Below, one piece after another: positions 46,120 through 54,202 of a stretch of 64,000 nt of DNA. The notes below the pieces were generated by a model. That model did no database searches and was not told the DNA's origin. It was given only the letters and a program-made list of their open reading frames with translations. The stretch lies in assembly GCF_001435585.1 (NCBI RefSeq), contig NZ_AZEC01000001.1, positions 310,001-374,000 on the forward strand. The letters run 5' to 3'. The translations under genes were made by a program, and so were the position numbers. The stretch's first letter is position 1. Every line of letters starts with the position of its first letter. This DNA comes from Schleiferilactobacillus perolens DSM 12744. GTDB lineage: Bacteria; Bacillota; Bacilli; Lactobacillales; Lactobacillaceae.

Positions 46120-47454
46120 ATGCTCAATATCGTGGAAAAACTGCTCATGCCAATTGCGATCAAACTGGGGAGAAACCGGGTTCTGTTAGCAATTCGGGAT
46201 GGCTTTTTGATCACCACGCCATTAATTATCGTGGCCTCATTATTTCTTTTGTTCAACAACTTTCCCATTCCTGGTTGGGAAAACTTCTGGGCTGGCCTGC
46301 TTGGCAAGGGTTGGCAGGGGTGGTTTGCCAACGTGTCCCGGGCCGTGTTCAACATGGTGGGTTATTTAAGCTGCTTCGGGACCGCCTATGCCTATGGGCG
46401 AGCACTCAAGACTGATGCGGTTCAAGTCGCTGGCAGTGCAATGGTGGCGTTCATCATTTTGACGCCGACCACCATTAACATTAAAGGCGGCGATCCCATC
46501 GTCGGTTTAGACATGACCTATCTGGGCACCGATGGTATCTTCTTGGGGATCATTGTCGCCTTGGTGGCTACTCGATTATACGTGTTTGCTACCAAACGCG
46601 GCTGGACGATTCACATGCCCGATGGCGTGCCGCCTGCAGTCACTGACTCCTTTGCAGCACTTATTCCCAGCGGCCTGGTGATCTTGGCCTTCTTCTTTAT
46701 CCGGATCGGTTTTAGTCTGACCCCATTTGGGACAGTTCACCAATTCATTTTCAGAATTTTGCAGACACCATTGAAAGGTGCCGGCAACACCCTCACGGCC
46801 AATATTATTTATGGCCTGGCATGTACGGTGTTCTGGTCCTTTGGTATCAATGGCCCGGCCGTGGCCAATTCAGTGTTCGGCCCGGTAACCAAGGTGTTGA
46901 CAATGGAAAATCTAGAGGCTTTCCAAGCTGGTAAACATCTGCCCAATATCTTCACCGACCCCTTTTCCAATTTCTTCACCAATTTCGGCGGCGGGGGCAG
47001 TACGCTGTCGCTGGTGATCGTTATGGTGCTGTTTTGCAAGTCAGAACGGATCAACAAGTTGGGCAAGCTGGCGATTGTGCCGGGGTTTTTCGGCATCAAC
47101 GAGCCAATCATCTTCGGTTTGCCGGTTGTGTTGAACCCGATCATTTTAATTCCGTTTAACCTGGTGCCGCTCGTGAACCTGCTGCTTTCGACACTGGTGA
47201 CGAAGCTTGGCTGGATACCCTACACCAACGGGGTGGCGCTGCCGTGGACCACGCCGGTGGGATTCTCCGGGTATTTGTCTACGGGGAGTCTCATCGCTTC
47301 AGTGTACCAAATTGGTCTGCTGATCCTTGGTTGTGCCATCTATTATCCATTCGTGAAAATGCTGGATAATCAGTATTTGCGGGAGGAAGCCGGCTTACCA
47401 GATGAAGAAGTCGAAATGGACAGTTCAGACGCGCATGCGATGGCCCATTCATGA
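46120..47454 (+). CDS. PTS EIIC, lactose/cellobiose class, orphan
   Basis: A 444-residue membrane permease (ATG at 46120, AAAGGGGA 7 bases upstream). It shows the family's RDGFLITTPLIIVAS start, VFWSFGINGPAVANSVF at about 240, and FFGINEPIIFGLPVVLNPII at about 325-345. The tail is acidic (DEEVEMDSSDAHAMAHS). No EIIA, EIIB, hydrolase or regulator is next to it, so both its phosphotransfer partners and its sugar are unknown; the gene is under its own cre-overlapped promoter. It resembles the permeases at 5489 and 58139 in layout. Confidence 0.9.
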   Translation: MLNIVEKLLMPIAIKLGRNRVLLAIRDGFLITTPLIIVASLFLLFNNFPIPGWENFWAGLLGKGWQGWFANVSRAVFNMVGYLSCFGTAYAYGRALKTDAVQVAGSAMVAFIILTPTTINIKGGDPIVGLDMTYLGTDGIFLGIIVALVATRLYVFATKRGWTIHMPDGVPPAVTDSFAALIPSGLVILAFFFIRIGFSLTPFGTVHQFIFRILQTPLKGAGNTLTANIIYGLACTVFWSFGINGPAVANSVFGPVTKVLTMENLEAFQAGKHLPNIFTDPFSNFFTNFGGGGSTLSLVIVMVLFCKSERINKLGKLAIVPGFFGINEPIIFGLPVVLNPIILIPFNLVPLVNLLLSTLVTKLGWIPYTNGVALPWTTPVGFSGYLSTGSLIASVYQIGLLILGCAIYYPFVKMLDNQYLREEAGLPDEEVEMDSSDAHAMAHS

Positions 47455-47845
47455 TTGAAGGTTTTGACACTTAGAAGGCCAAAAAAGTGTGCTTAGGCCA
47501 TGTGCGACAACGGATTGCGCTGATAAACATTTGATCGAAAAGTGCGTAATCTATCTTCCACAAGTGTCCCTCAATTATTAAATTGCCAGCAGCCTAATTG
47601 ACAATCCTAGTCCAATTTTGAATAATGAGAGCAGCGGGCAGATGACGCTGATACCAGCCGTCGTCAAAACTGCTAGACGTGATTGGAAAACGTCACGTTG
47701 CCCGGCAGAGGCTTTGTATCTGACATGTTAGTCTTAGCACGGGACGTCTCCGTGCTCGTTTTCAGCCTCACTGGGAACAGTGGGGTTTTTACTTGCCTAT
47801 TTGTTGGTGGTACGCGCACAATAAGACTCAAATGGAGGCGAGACC
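47455..47845. other. Intergenic region with two hairpins
   Basis: 391 bases without a gene. Near the right end are GCACGG-gacgtct-CCGTGC followed by TCGTTTT (about 47737-47762) and CCTCACTG-ggaa-CAGTGGGG followed by TTTTT (about 47765-47790). The second is a good terminator, presumably for the EIIC gene or for a short RNA from this region; I see no solid promoter between 47455 and 47737. Confidence 0.5.
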
Positions 47846-48118
47846 ATGACAAACGAAAATGACCGGATTAACGTGCGTGTGGATGCCAAGCTTAAAGAAC
47901 AAGTCACTCGGGTTTTGGATGATTTAGGACTGGATATGACCACTGCCATTACGCTTTATTTGGCGCAAGTGGTTCAGGACAAACGACTCCCGTTTGTTCC
48001 CGATACAATGGATCCTTTGGACCGTGCCACCACGATTGCCCTGAATCAAATTGCACGCGGTGAGAGTGAAGAATTCGATACCGTTGACGCTTGGTGGCAT
48101 AGCTTGAATTCTAACTAA
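47846..48118 (+). CDS. RelB/DinJ-family antitoxin-like protein, orphan
   Basis: A 90-residue protein with an N-terminal ribbon-helix-helix: DRINVRVDAKLKEQVTRVLD followed by LGLDMTTAITLYLAQVVQDK, the classic RelB/DinJ pattern, and a flexible acidic C-terminus that would wrap a toxin. ATGGAGGCG lies upstream of the ATG. No RelE/YafQ toxin gene follows: the next frame starts 104 bases later and is much larger and unrelated. It may be an orphan regulator or serve a distant toxin. Confidence 0.78.
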   Translation: MTNENDRINVRVDAKLKEQVTRVLDDLGLDMTTAITLYLAQVVQDKRLPFVPDTMDPLDRATTIALNQIARGESEEFDTVDAWWHSLNSN

Positions 48119-48221
48119 GCAATCGGTGGAGTTTGTGAGTTATTTAGTGGGCAAAATGATCAATATCGGGTAAAGTAAGAACTGAGCAAGCCTTCTTTTG
48201 TAAAATCGTGAGGTGAATATA

Positions 48222-49364
48222 ATGTTCAGTGAAACCCTGACCCAATCCCAACGAGACGCCATTATGACCGCGATGACTGCTGAGCAGCTGGAAGTATTGC
48301 ATCAGCAAAAATTAGGTCGCATGAAGTCTTTGTTTTTCAACTCTTTGTATCAGGACGGCGAACATTTTGAGTTTGTGGACATGATTGATGATCCTGGGAG
48401 AAAGCTGAAGTTGCGTTGTGAATGTGGACGACCGTTGAGATACCAGTACATCTTGAAAGATACTGAGACTGGCCGAATCCTGAAACTTGGTTCGACCCAT
48501 TTTGCCCAGCACACTAACATTGCTCCGTCATTGATTAGAGAAATTAACAAGGGTGTCAAGCGGATCAATTTGACGTTGGATGAAATTTTGATTCCATTTA
48601 GCCATGGCGTGCGTTTTCCGACCGAAGATTACCTAGAAGCGCAGGATTATATCGAGAGTCCGAATTTGAAACGCATTGAATCTTTTCGGCATGCTGATTT
48701 GCCACCTTACGCACAGGATATGGATGCCATTTATGATGGCTTAATGCGACTGCGCGCAGAAGAGGAAGAAGCTGCCCGGCGGGAACGAATTGCGCAACAG
48801 GGCAATAATGTCAGTTCTAACCATAATAAAAAGTTATGGGCACCACGTTTTGGAAAAATCCGAGGCACCACAGGTATCGAAAACGGAGTACAATTCTTCG
48901 ATTTGTCAGACGCACAAGAAGATGATGAGTCAGACGACGCTAGCGGTCTGAACTTTGCCCAGAAGTGGCTGGAAGAGCAGCGACAGGCGCGAAATACCCA
49001 CATAATCGATCATCAATTGAGCGTTGAAGAAAGAAAGCAACAACTCTTGGAACAGGCCAAACAAGACTTGAGCGAAGCGTTTGATGGCCAAATACCGGAG
49101 TATATTTCCTCAGACGATGTGGATTATTTGGTGATCATGTACTTTATCGCTTATCGCGGACACAATCAGCCGCTGTATTTTAAACCCGTGGCGCAGTTTG
49201 TCCAAAACATGGAACGGAAGTATTCCTTGGATGTGAATACAGAATCCGGGTTGATTGAGGAGAAAAGTAACCGGTTGGTGGCTGCGTTGATGCAAAAGGG
49301 GACGCTTAAAGTTCAGCGGATTGGACCCGATAAATGTTACCTATACCAGCCCCGGTCCACGTAA
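48222..49364 (+). CDS. Hypothetical protein with CxCGRPL motif and coiled-coil region
   Basis: The protein has 380 residues from the ATG at 48222 (GTGAGGTGA upstream; GTG at 48213 possible). I do not recognise the family with certainty. Residues about 65-110 hold LRCECGRPLRYQYILKD and a GSTHFAQHTN segment; two Cys plus two His could bind a metal. Residues about 165-200 are Glu/Arg-rich and likely coiled-coil (LRAEEEEAARRERIAQQ), followed by an acidic linker (DAQEDDESDDAS), another charged helix (about 250-295) and a C-terminal alpha/beta domain that looks winged-helix-like (LVAALMQKGTLKVQRIGPDK). No signal peptide. A nucleic-acid role is possible but is only a guess. Confidence 0.6.
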   Translation: MFSETLTQSQRDAIMTAMTAEQLEVLHQQKLGRMKSLFFNSLYQDGEHFEFVDMIDDPGRKLKLRCECGRPLRYQYILKDTETGRILKLGSTHFAQHTNIAPSLIREINKGVKRINLTLDEILIPFSHGVRFPTEDYLEAQDYIESPNLKRIESFRHADLPPYAQDMDAIYDGLMRLRAEEEEAARRERIAQQGNNVSSNHNKKLWAPRFGKIRGTTGIENGVQFFDLSDAQEDDESDDASGLNFAQKWLEEQRQARNTHIIDHQLSVEERKQQLLEQAKQDLSEAFDGQIPEYISSDDVDYLVIMYFIAYRGHNQPLYFKPVAQFVQNMERKYSLDVNTESGLIEEKSNRLVAALMQKGTLKVQRIGPDKCYLYQPRST

Positions 49365-49381
49365 CAGGAAAGATAAATGCG

Positions 49382-49504
49382 TTGATGATTTATTTGGTCG
49401 ATGATATTATACAAACAGGCAAAAGAAACGACAATCATTCACCGCAACGGTCTTACCAACCGTTGTATATGGCGGCCACCCTCAGTTGGATGGCCGTTTT
49501 CTTT
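49382..49504 (+). ncRNA. Candidate small RNA (about 88 nt) with its own promoter and terminator
   Basis: TTGATG (49382-49387), a 17-base spacer and TATTAT (49405-49410) predict a start near 49417. The short transcript would contain one perfect hairpin, CAACGGT-ctaccaa type stem (49445-49465, CAACGGT with ACCGTTG), and then CGGCCA...TGGCCG followed by TTTTCTTT (49473-49504), a rho-independent terminator. No ribosome site precedes an open frame inside it. Alternatively this is only the terminator of the upstream gene. Confidence 0.45.
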
Positions 49505-49662
49505 GACTCTTTCCGTGTGCAAAACACGACCTGATGCTCTGTGTGATAACCGTTTATGCAGAAACCTGTTTTACCAACAATGCGTAATGCAGTCACGATG
49601 AGATGGTACAATGACCGTCAATGGGGGAGTGAACTCTTAAAATCTGCACAAGGGGATGGCCC

Positions 49663-50925
49663 ATGGATTACGAGAACAACGAAGTAGAAGACGCCGTGAG
49701 GATTGAATCCAACAACGCGATAGGAACGCTGAGAATAAACGGATTATTTGATTATTCGTCAGATCGGACGATTATTGATGCTTTCGAAAAGTTGAGAATT
49801 TGGACGGCACGAGAAATCACGCCACGCATTGTGATTCAAGTGATCCAAACGCCGGGGATTGGGCCTGCAAAGGTTCAGCGGATCATAGATGTACTCACGC
49901 CACTTATTCAAAACAGTCAGGATACTGTTCTGGTGCACCAATTAGACCAAGTGCTTGTCCGTATCCATGGGTTCGAAAACAGTGTGACTGAGCAACGGGT
50001 GACCAATCTACCTGTGATGCTTGCCAAAGATGAGACAACGGTGGCCGATATTTTCTCAGATATGCGGCAACCAGGATTACTGAATGCATTCAGGTCTGCT
50101 GCAGTTGAGAAGTTGAGTGACCTGACGCCAGAAAAGTTGGTCCTTGTTTTGCGCGGTCGGAGCATTGGAATCAAGCGGCGCGATCAAATTCTGGAAATTT
50201 TGGATGATTACGCTCAACGCGCATTGTTGTTGACATCTCCCAAGATTGCAGCTACACCAGTTACGGTTATCGCGCCTCTCCTGACGACAACGCATAGAGA
50301 ACTTAGCGAGGAAATCGAACGCAGGAACGGGATTGTGTACACCACGACGTGTTCCGACTTCTTAACAAGCGCGCGCTATTCTGTTCTAAGAGTACTGATT
50401 CATCGTCAATCTACTCGTGATCAGAACAGTGTTGGTCAAGAAAATTTGTACGGAGGTTTGCCAACATGGATTCAAGCAATTAGCCGATTTCTTGAAGCAG
50501 ACTTTGGACTATCAAGAGAACAGACGATGGGAGAATTGCAGGCTGTTTCGGATCAGGCGCTGATTGAGAATATCAACACCTACCATGCATTACAACAAGG
50601 AAAGACGTTCGATTTGAATGCTTTTGAGAAGACACTGCTTCCTAATCGGGCAGTGTCCTTTAGACAAGGGATGATTGAAGGGCAGTCAACCACTGATATC
50701 GCAAAACAGCTAGGGTTGAGCCGAAATCGTGGGTATCAAAGCATGGCGGCTAATGATGTGGCATTCAGCCGGTATTGGCAGAAGAATCAGCTTACGCTGC
50801 ATCTATTGTTAGCAACCAAGTGTGAGTCCTTCAACATCTCCGAGCACTATACGCCGCGGTTGGCGAAGGTTGTACAGAAGAGTCTGAAAGATGAAGATGC
50901 CGTTGCCGATCTTTGGTTCAGTTGA
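49663..50925 (+). CDS. Unknown protein with helix-hairpin-helix repeats and a C-terminal helix-turn-helix
   Basis: A 420-residue soluble protein that I cannot assign. Residues about 45-90 contain VIQVIQTPGIGPAKVQRIID, a helix-hairpin-helix-like stretch, and about 155-185 LTPEKLVLVLRGRSIGIKRR looks like a second, RpoA-CTD-like one. Near residue 345 GMIEGQSTTDIAKQLGLSRN resembles a helix-turn-helix. Together these suggest DNA binding or a sigma-like role, perhaps regulation of a cryptic element. The start ATG follows AAGGGGATGG at normal spacing. Base composition is a little AT-richer than in the sugar operons, and the neighbours are orphan antitoxin-like genes. Confidence 0.5.
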   Translation: MDYENNEVEDAVRIESNNAIGTLRINGLFDYSSDRTIIDAFEKLRIWTAREITPRIVIQVIQTPGIGPAKVQRIIDVLTPLIQNSQDTVLVHQLDQVLVRIHGFENSVTEQRVTNLPVMLAKDETTVADIFSDMRQPGLLNAFRSAAVEKLSDLTPEKLVLVLRGRSIGIKRRDQILEILDDYAQRALLLTSPKIAATPVTVIAPLLTTTHRELSEEIERRNGIVYTTTCSDFLTSARYSVLRVLIHRQSTRDQNSVGQENLYGGLPTWIQAISRFLEADFGLSREQTMGELQAVSDQALIENINTYHALQQGKTFDLNAFEKTLLPNRAVSFRQGMIEGQSTTDIAKQLGLSRNRGYQSMAANDVAFSRYWQKNQLTLHLLLATKCESFNISEHYTPRLAKVVQKSLKDEDAVADLWFS

Positions 50926-50985
50926 TTATTCTGACCGTTATGCACAAACTGAAATGTTTTGCGTATCTATTTGTAAAGGACAATG

Positions 50986-51015
50986 TTGACATCCACGATC
51001 TTTTTCGTATACGAT
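50986..51015 (+). promoter_or_regulatory. Promoter upstream of the HTH gene at 51147
   Basis: TTGACA (50986-50991), an 18-base spacer and TACGAT (51010-51015). The transcript would have about 125 bases before the GTG start; no toxin reading frame is visible in it. Confidence 0.65.
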
Positions 51016-51146
51016 CAATTCGTACATATATGGAGTGCATGGCTATCTACGCTTTGTGCGCATAAGGAACAATCAAATCCAACTGAGAAGCCAAAGAAGC
51101 GATTGAGAAAGACGATTAGTCGTTTGCGCGATCGGAGGCTATTACG

Positions 51147-51446
51147 GTGAATAATGACGAATATTTCGACAAAACCATGGACCAACTGGATGCATATATC
51201 GATGGAGACGACAGCAAAGTGATTATCGATACGTTGCCCCTTACTGATCCGCCTAAATTCACACCAGCGCAAATTAAGGCTATCCGGCACAGTGTCGCTG
51301 TGACACAGCGAGTCTTGGCACACATGTTAGCCGTATCACCGCGCACTGTTGAATCATGGGAAGCTGGCCGCAGTGAACCAAGTGGCAGCGATCGCCGGTT
51401 GTTACAGATCGTTGAACAAGACCCGAAAATCATCAGCAAAGTATAA
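51147..51446 (+). CDS. HTH antitoxin-like protein (HigA/NadS-type), orphan
   Basis: A 99-residue protein starting at GTG with GGAGG 8 bases upstream. The C-terminal half is a Cro/C1-type helix-turn-helix: IKAIRHSVAVTQRVLAHMLA followed by VSPRTVESWEAGRSEPSGSDRRLL, the pattern of HigA/NadS antitoxins normally encoded after a RelE/HigB toxin. The N-terminal 40 residues are acidic. No toxin gene is found upstream: the 5' region has short frames only. It may be a stand-alone repressor or the survivor of a decayed toxin-antitoxin pair. A terminator follows. Confidence 0.75.
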   Translation: MNNDEYFDKTMDQLDAYIDGDDSKVIIDTLPLTDPPKFTPAQIKAIRHSVAVTQRVLAHMLAVSPRTVESWEAGRSEPSGSDRRLLQIVEQDPKIISKV

Positions 51447-51482
51447 ATTACTTGTGGATTGAGGAAAACATGCACCACAAGG

Positions 51483-51512
51483 CGGTCATCCGAAAAAGAT
51501 GGCCGTTTTTTT
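51483..51512 (+). terminator. Terminator after the HTH gene
   Basis: CGGTCATC and GATGGCCG (one wobble) around CGAAAAA, followed by TTTTTTT. Confidence 0.85.
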
Positions 51513-51566
51513 ATGCCAAATTTTTTCCTCACAAGCCCGCGTGGACAAAGCCTTTCCAGAGAACAT

Positions 51567-51580
51567 TGAAAACGGTAACG
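51567..51580 (+). promoter_or_regulatory. cre site 1 of the second ABC operon
   Basis: TGAAAACGGTAACG matches 13 of 14 cre positions, 22 bp upstream of the -35 element. Confidence 0.7.
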
Positions 51581-51601
51581 TGTTCTTTTGAGCAAAAACT
51601 G

Positions 51602-51630
51602 TTGACACGAAAAACTTAAACGTTTAAGAT
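51602..51630 (+). promoter_or_regulatory. Promoter with LacI-type palindrome, second ABC operon
   Basis: TTGACA (51602-51607), a 17-base spacer and TAAGAT (51625-51630). The perfect 14-bp palindrome CTTAAACGTTTAAG (51615-51628), with a central CG as in LacI-family operators, covers the spacer and -10. The likely binder is the LacI protein encoded at 55074, at the end of the transport genes. Confidence 0.85.
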
Positions 51631-51644
51631 GAAAATCGTAGAAA

Positions 51645-51658
51645 TGATAACGATTACA
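51645..51658 (+). promoter_or_regulatory. cre site 2 of the second ABC operon
   Basis: TGATAACGATTACA matches 13 of 14 cre positions, just downstream of the transcription start. Confidence 0.72.
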
Positions 51659-51686
51659 AAACGATCACCGAGGGGAGATTATCCAA

Positions 51687-53030
51687 ATGAAGTTGCATCG
51701 AATGTTTGGCGGTGTCATGGCCGCCGTTGTTGCTCTGACGCTGGCTGCGTGCGGCAGCGGGAGCAGTAATAGTAGTTCCAGCAGCACCCCAGCAAATCCC
51801 ACATTGAGTTCTAAGCGGGTGAAGTCGGGGACACTCACAGCCTATGTGGCCAAAGGGAAGAATACCGATTGGCTGAAGGCTTCGTTGAAGTTGTACAACA
51901 AGAAATATGGTACGGACTTGAAGTTGAACCCGACCGATGTGGCACCGGCCGTACCCATGGTGCAAAAGATCACGCCGATGCTGGTTGCAAAACAGAGCAT
52001 GCCAGATCTGGTTTTCTTACAGGATAGCAACGCTGGCGCAGTGATGAGCAAGTTCTCCAAAGACTTCTACTCATCTCAGGACTACGGTTTTGTGAAGAAG
52101 TATGGCGATGATTTCTATACCGCCAAGATGAATTATGCCAAGAGTATCGCACCGGATAAGAAGGTTTACGGCTTCCCCAACGACTGGGGGACCACGGTGC
52201 TTTTCTATAATGACGCCCTCTTCAAGAAGGCTGGGATTAACTTTGCTGATGTGAAGACTTGGGATCAAATGATTGATGCCGGGAAGACGCTGAAGGAAAA
52301 GACCGGCAAGAACTTGATGTTCATGCGCGATACCGGTGACTTGGATACCGTCAAGAACATCGCCATGCAGTTGGGCGCACCGTTGATCGACAAGAACGGA
52401 GCCGTCGACATTTCTAACCCGAAAGTAATCAAAGCTTATTCCATTCTGAAGAAGATTCAGGACGCTAATATTGTGTCTTACGGTAATATGGCCGACTATC
52501 TGAAGATTGGTCAACAGACTGGTATTATTCAGGCCGGCGGTTGGTTCGCTTCCATGCAACAAGAAAGCTATCCCAACGAAAAGGGCGACTGGCGCGTCCG
52601 GGCACTGCCATTGGTGAATGCCAGCGATAAAGTCATTCAACCGGCTAACGGCGGTTCCTCCTACTACGTACCGAAGAAATCCAAGAATGGTTTAGCGGCC
52701 ATGCAATTCTTGACCTTTATGCTGACGGATAAGAGTTCTCTGGATGCTTATATCAAGCTGGCTGGTTTACCGGCCAATACGACGGCGTACAAGTCAGCGG
52801 CAGCTAACGAAGGTTTTGCTTATTACGGTGGTCAAAAGCTGACCCAAGAGATGAACAAGATCACGCTAGACAGTTTAACCGTTTATTCCTATCCGTATGT
52901 CAGCGACCTGGATACGTACCTTGCCGCCGCCAGCTACGACGTGAAGAAGAACGGTACTGCACCAAAAGCAGCACTCGATAAACAGGCACAACTCTTTGCT
53001 GACAAGTACAGCATCAAAGTGGTGAAGTAA
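51687..53030 (+). CDS. Sugar ABC transporter substrate-binding lipoprotein (GH88 operon)
   Basis: A 447-residue lipoprotein with lipobox LAAC (Cys at residue 22), a Ser-rich linker and a family-1 type solute-binding fold: SMPDLVFLQDSNAGA, VYGFPNDWGTTVLFYNDALF and GIIQAGGWFAS. It is only distantly like the binder at 24848. CCGAGGGGAG precedes the ATG. It is the first gene of an operon with two permeases, LacI, a GH88 unsaturated glucuronyl hydrolase and Pcp, so the cargo is probably an unsaturated uronic-acid disaccharide from a glycosaminoglycan-like polymer (inference). A large structured element separates it from the permease genes. Confidence 0.92.
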   Translation: MKLHRMFGGVMAAVVALTLAACGSGSSNSSSSSTPANPTLSSKRVKSGTLTAYVAKGKNTDWLKASLKLYNKKYGTDLKLNPTDVAPAVPMVQKITPMLVAKQSMPDLVFLQDSNAGAVMSKFSKDFYSSQDYGFVKKYGDDFYTAKMNYAKSIAPDKKVYGFPNDWGTTVLFYNDALFKKAGINFADVKTWDQMIDAGKTLKEKTGKNLMFMRDTGDLDTVKNIAMQLGAPLIDKNGAVDISNPKVIKAYSILKKIQDANIVSYGNMADYLKIGQQTGIIQAGGWFASMQQESYPNEKGDWRVRALPLVNASDKVIQPANGGSSYYVPKKSKNGLAAMQFLTFMLTDKSSLDAYIKLAGLPANTTAYKSAAANEGFAYYGGQKLTQEMNKITLDSLTVYSYPYVSDLDTYLAAASYDVKKNGTAPKAALDKQAQLFADKYSIKVVK

Positions 53031-53042
53031 GTAATTCGTCAC

Positions 53043-53304
53043 GGCGGGGTTGGGACAAAATCCTGAATCCTGATGGCTATAGTGCCAATGCGGAGCAATC
53101 GTAGGTGGCAGGGGGCTCAGTGGTGGGAACAGTAATAAACTTGGCCCGGTCCTGGCCAAGTTTATATACTGTTAGGCGACTTTGAGACCGCGTTCCTCAG
53201 CGGGCTCAAAGCGCCATCACCACGTTCCAGCCCTCTGCCACCGGAGATTGCGCAGCTTTGGCACGGCCCCATCAGGCAGGATTTTATCCCACCCCCGCTT
53301 TTTT
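53043..53304 (+). ncRNA. Large multi-branched RNA-like structure ending in a U-tract, inside the ABC operon
   Basis: The 262 bases fold into nested helices. Closing stem: GGCGGGGTTGGGACAAAATC (53043-) with GATTTTATCCCACCCCCGC (-53298), continued by CCTG/CAGG. Inward: GATGG/CCATC (53072/53273), TGCCA/TGGCA (53083/53263), CAATC/GATTG (53096/53250), and a 14-bp GGTGGCAGGGGGCT/AGCCCTCTGCCACC (53104/53242). TGGTG/CACCA (53121/53222) closes a junction with two arms: a 19-bp AACAGTAATAAACTTGGCC hairpin (53128-53173) and GGC/GCC-CTTTGAG/CTCAAAG-CCGC/GCGG (53175-53215). TTTTTT follows at 53299-53304. Several pairs are G-T wobbles. It may attenuate downstream genes, be a stable RNA, or be a MITE-like hairpin repeat. 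Confidence 0.75.
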
Positions 53305-53317
53305 AAAGGAGATTATC

Positions 53318-54202
53318 ATGGAAAAACAAAAGCACGGACTATCAAAATATACCGGCGCAGCCTGGTTGATGATTCTTCCTTTCCTGCTGTTCTTCGTCGT
53401 GACGATCTTAATACCGACACTGATGTCTTTGTATTTCAGCTTTGCCAGTATCGGCGACAAGATCGACTTCATCGGCTTGAAGAACTTCATCGCGGTTTTC
53501 AAGGATCCGCTGTTCCTCCAGTCCTATGCCAACACCTTTATCTTCATGATTGGTTCCATTCCCATCACGATTTTTCTCTCGTTATTGTTCGCGGTGCTGC
53601 TCAATTTACCCCATGTGCACGGCCAAGGATTCTTCCGGACGAGTTACTATTTACCGGCAGTCACCTCCGTCGTGGCCGTGGCTTCTGTGTTCCTGACGTT
53701 CTACAATCCCACTGGTTTGCTGAACAATGTGGTGACGCACCTGGGCGGCCAGCCCATTCCGTGGTTAACCGATCCGTTCTGGGCGCGGATTTCGATCATT
53801 ATCATTTCCATCTGGCTGAACATTGGGTTCTATACGGTCATGTTCCTGGCTGGCCTGCAGAATATTTCCAGTGAAATTTATGAAAGTGCCGAAATCGATG
53901 GCGCCAGCAAGATGCGCCAATTCTTCTCCATCACCATTCCCTCGTTGAAACCAGTCATCCTGCTTGGCGTGATTCTCAGCACGATCAATGGGTTGGGGGC
54001 CTTTGAAACACCGAACATCTTATTCAAGAACTCCTATGGTCCAGAAAACTCTGCGGTTACCGTGGGGGTCAACCTGTATAAGACAAGTTTTGAACTGGTC
54101 GATTACGGGAAGGCGTCGGCGATTGCCTGGACGATGGTGATTGTCGCGGTAATTCTGTCACTGATTCAGTTCAAGATTGGAGGTAAGCGCAATGACGCGT
54201 AA
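53318..54202 (+). CDS. ABC sugar permease 1 (GH88 operon)
   Basis: A 294-residue membrane subunit with six hydrophobic segments and the EAA loop SEIYESAEIDGASKMRQFFS (about 187-206). Start at 53318 follows AAAGGAG, which lies immediately after the U-tract of the structured element; upstream in-frame starts lie inside that structure and are less likely. It pairs with the permease at 54192, overlapping it by 11 bases. No ATPase gene is present. Confidence 0.93.
   Translation: MEKQKHGLSKYTGAAWLMILPFLLFFVVTILIPTLMSLYFSFASIGDKIDFIGLKNFIAVFKDPLFLQSYANTFIFMIGSIPITIFLSLLFAVLLNLPHVHGQGFFRTSYYLPAVTSVVAVASVFLTFYNPTGLLNNVVTHLGGQPIPWLTDPFWARISIIIISIWLNIGFYTVMFLAGLQNISSEIYESAEIDGASKMRQFFSITIPSLKPVILLGVILSTINGLGAFETPNILFKNSYGPENSAVTVGVNLYKTSFELVDYGKASAIAWTMVIVAVILSLIQFKIGGKRNDA

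Noticed and set aside
53182-53874. Open frame of 230 codons overlapping the structured element and the permease gene
   Set aside because: It is the out-of-frame shadow of the permease; the part over the structured element has no ribosome site and the encoded sequence is Arg/His-rich without a domain.
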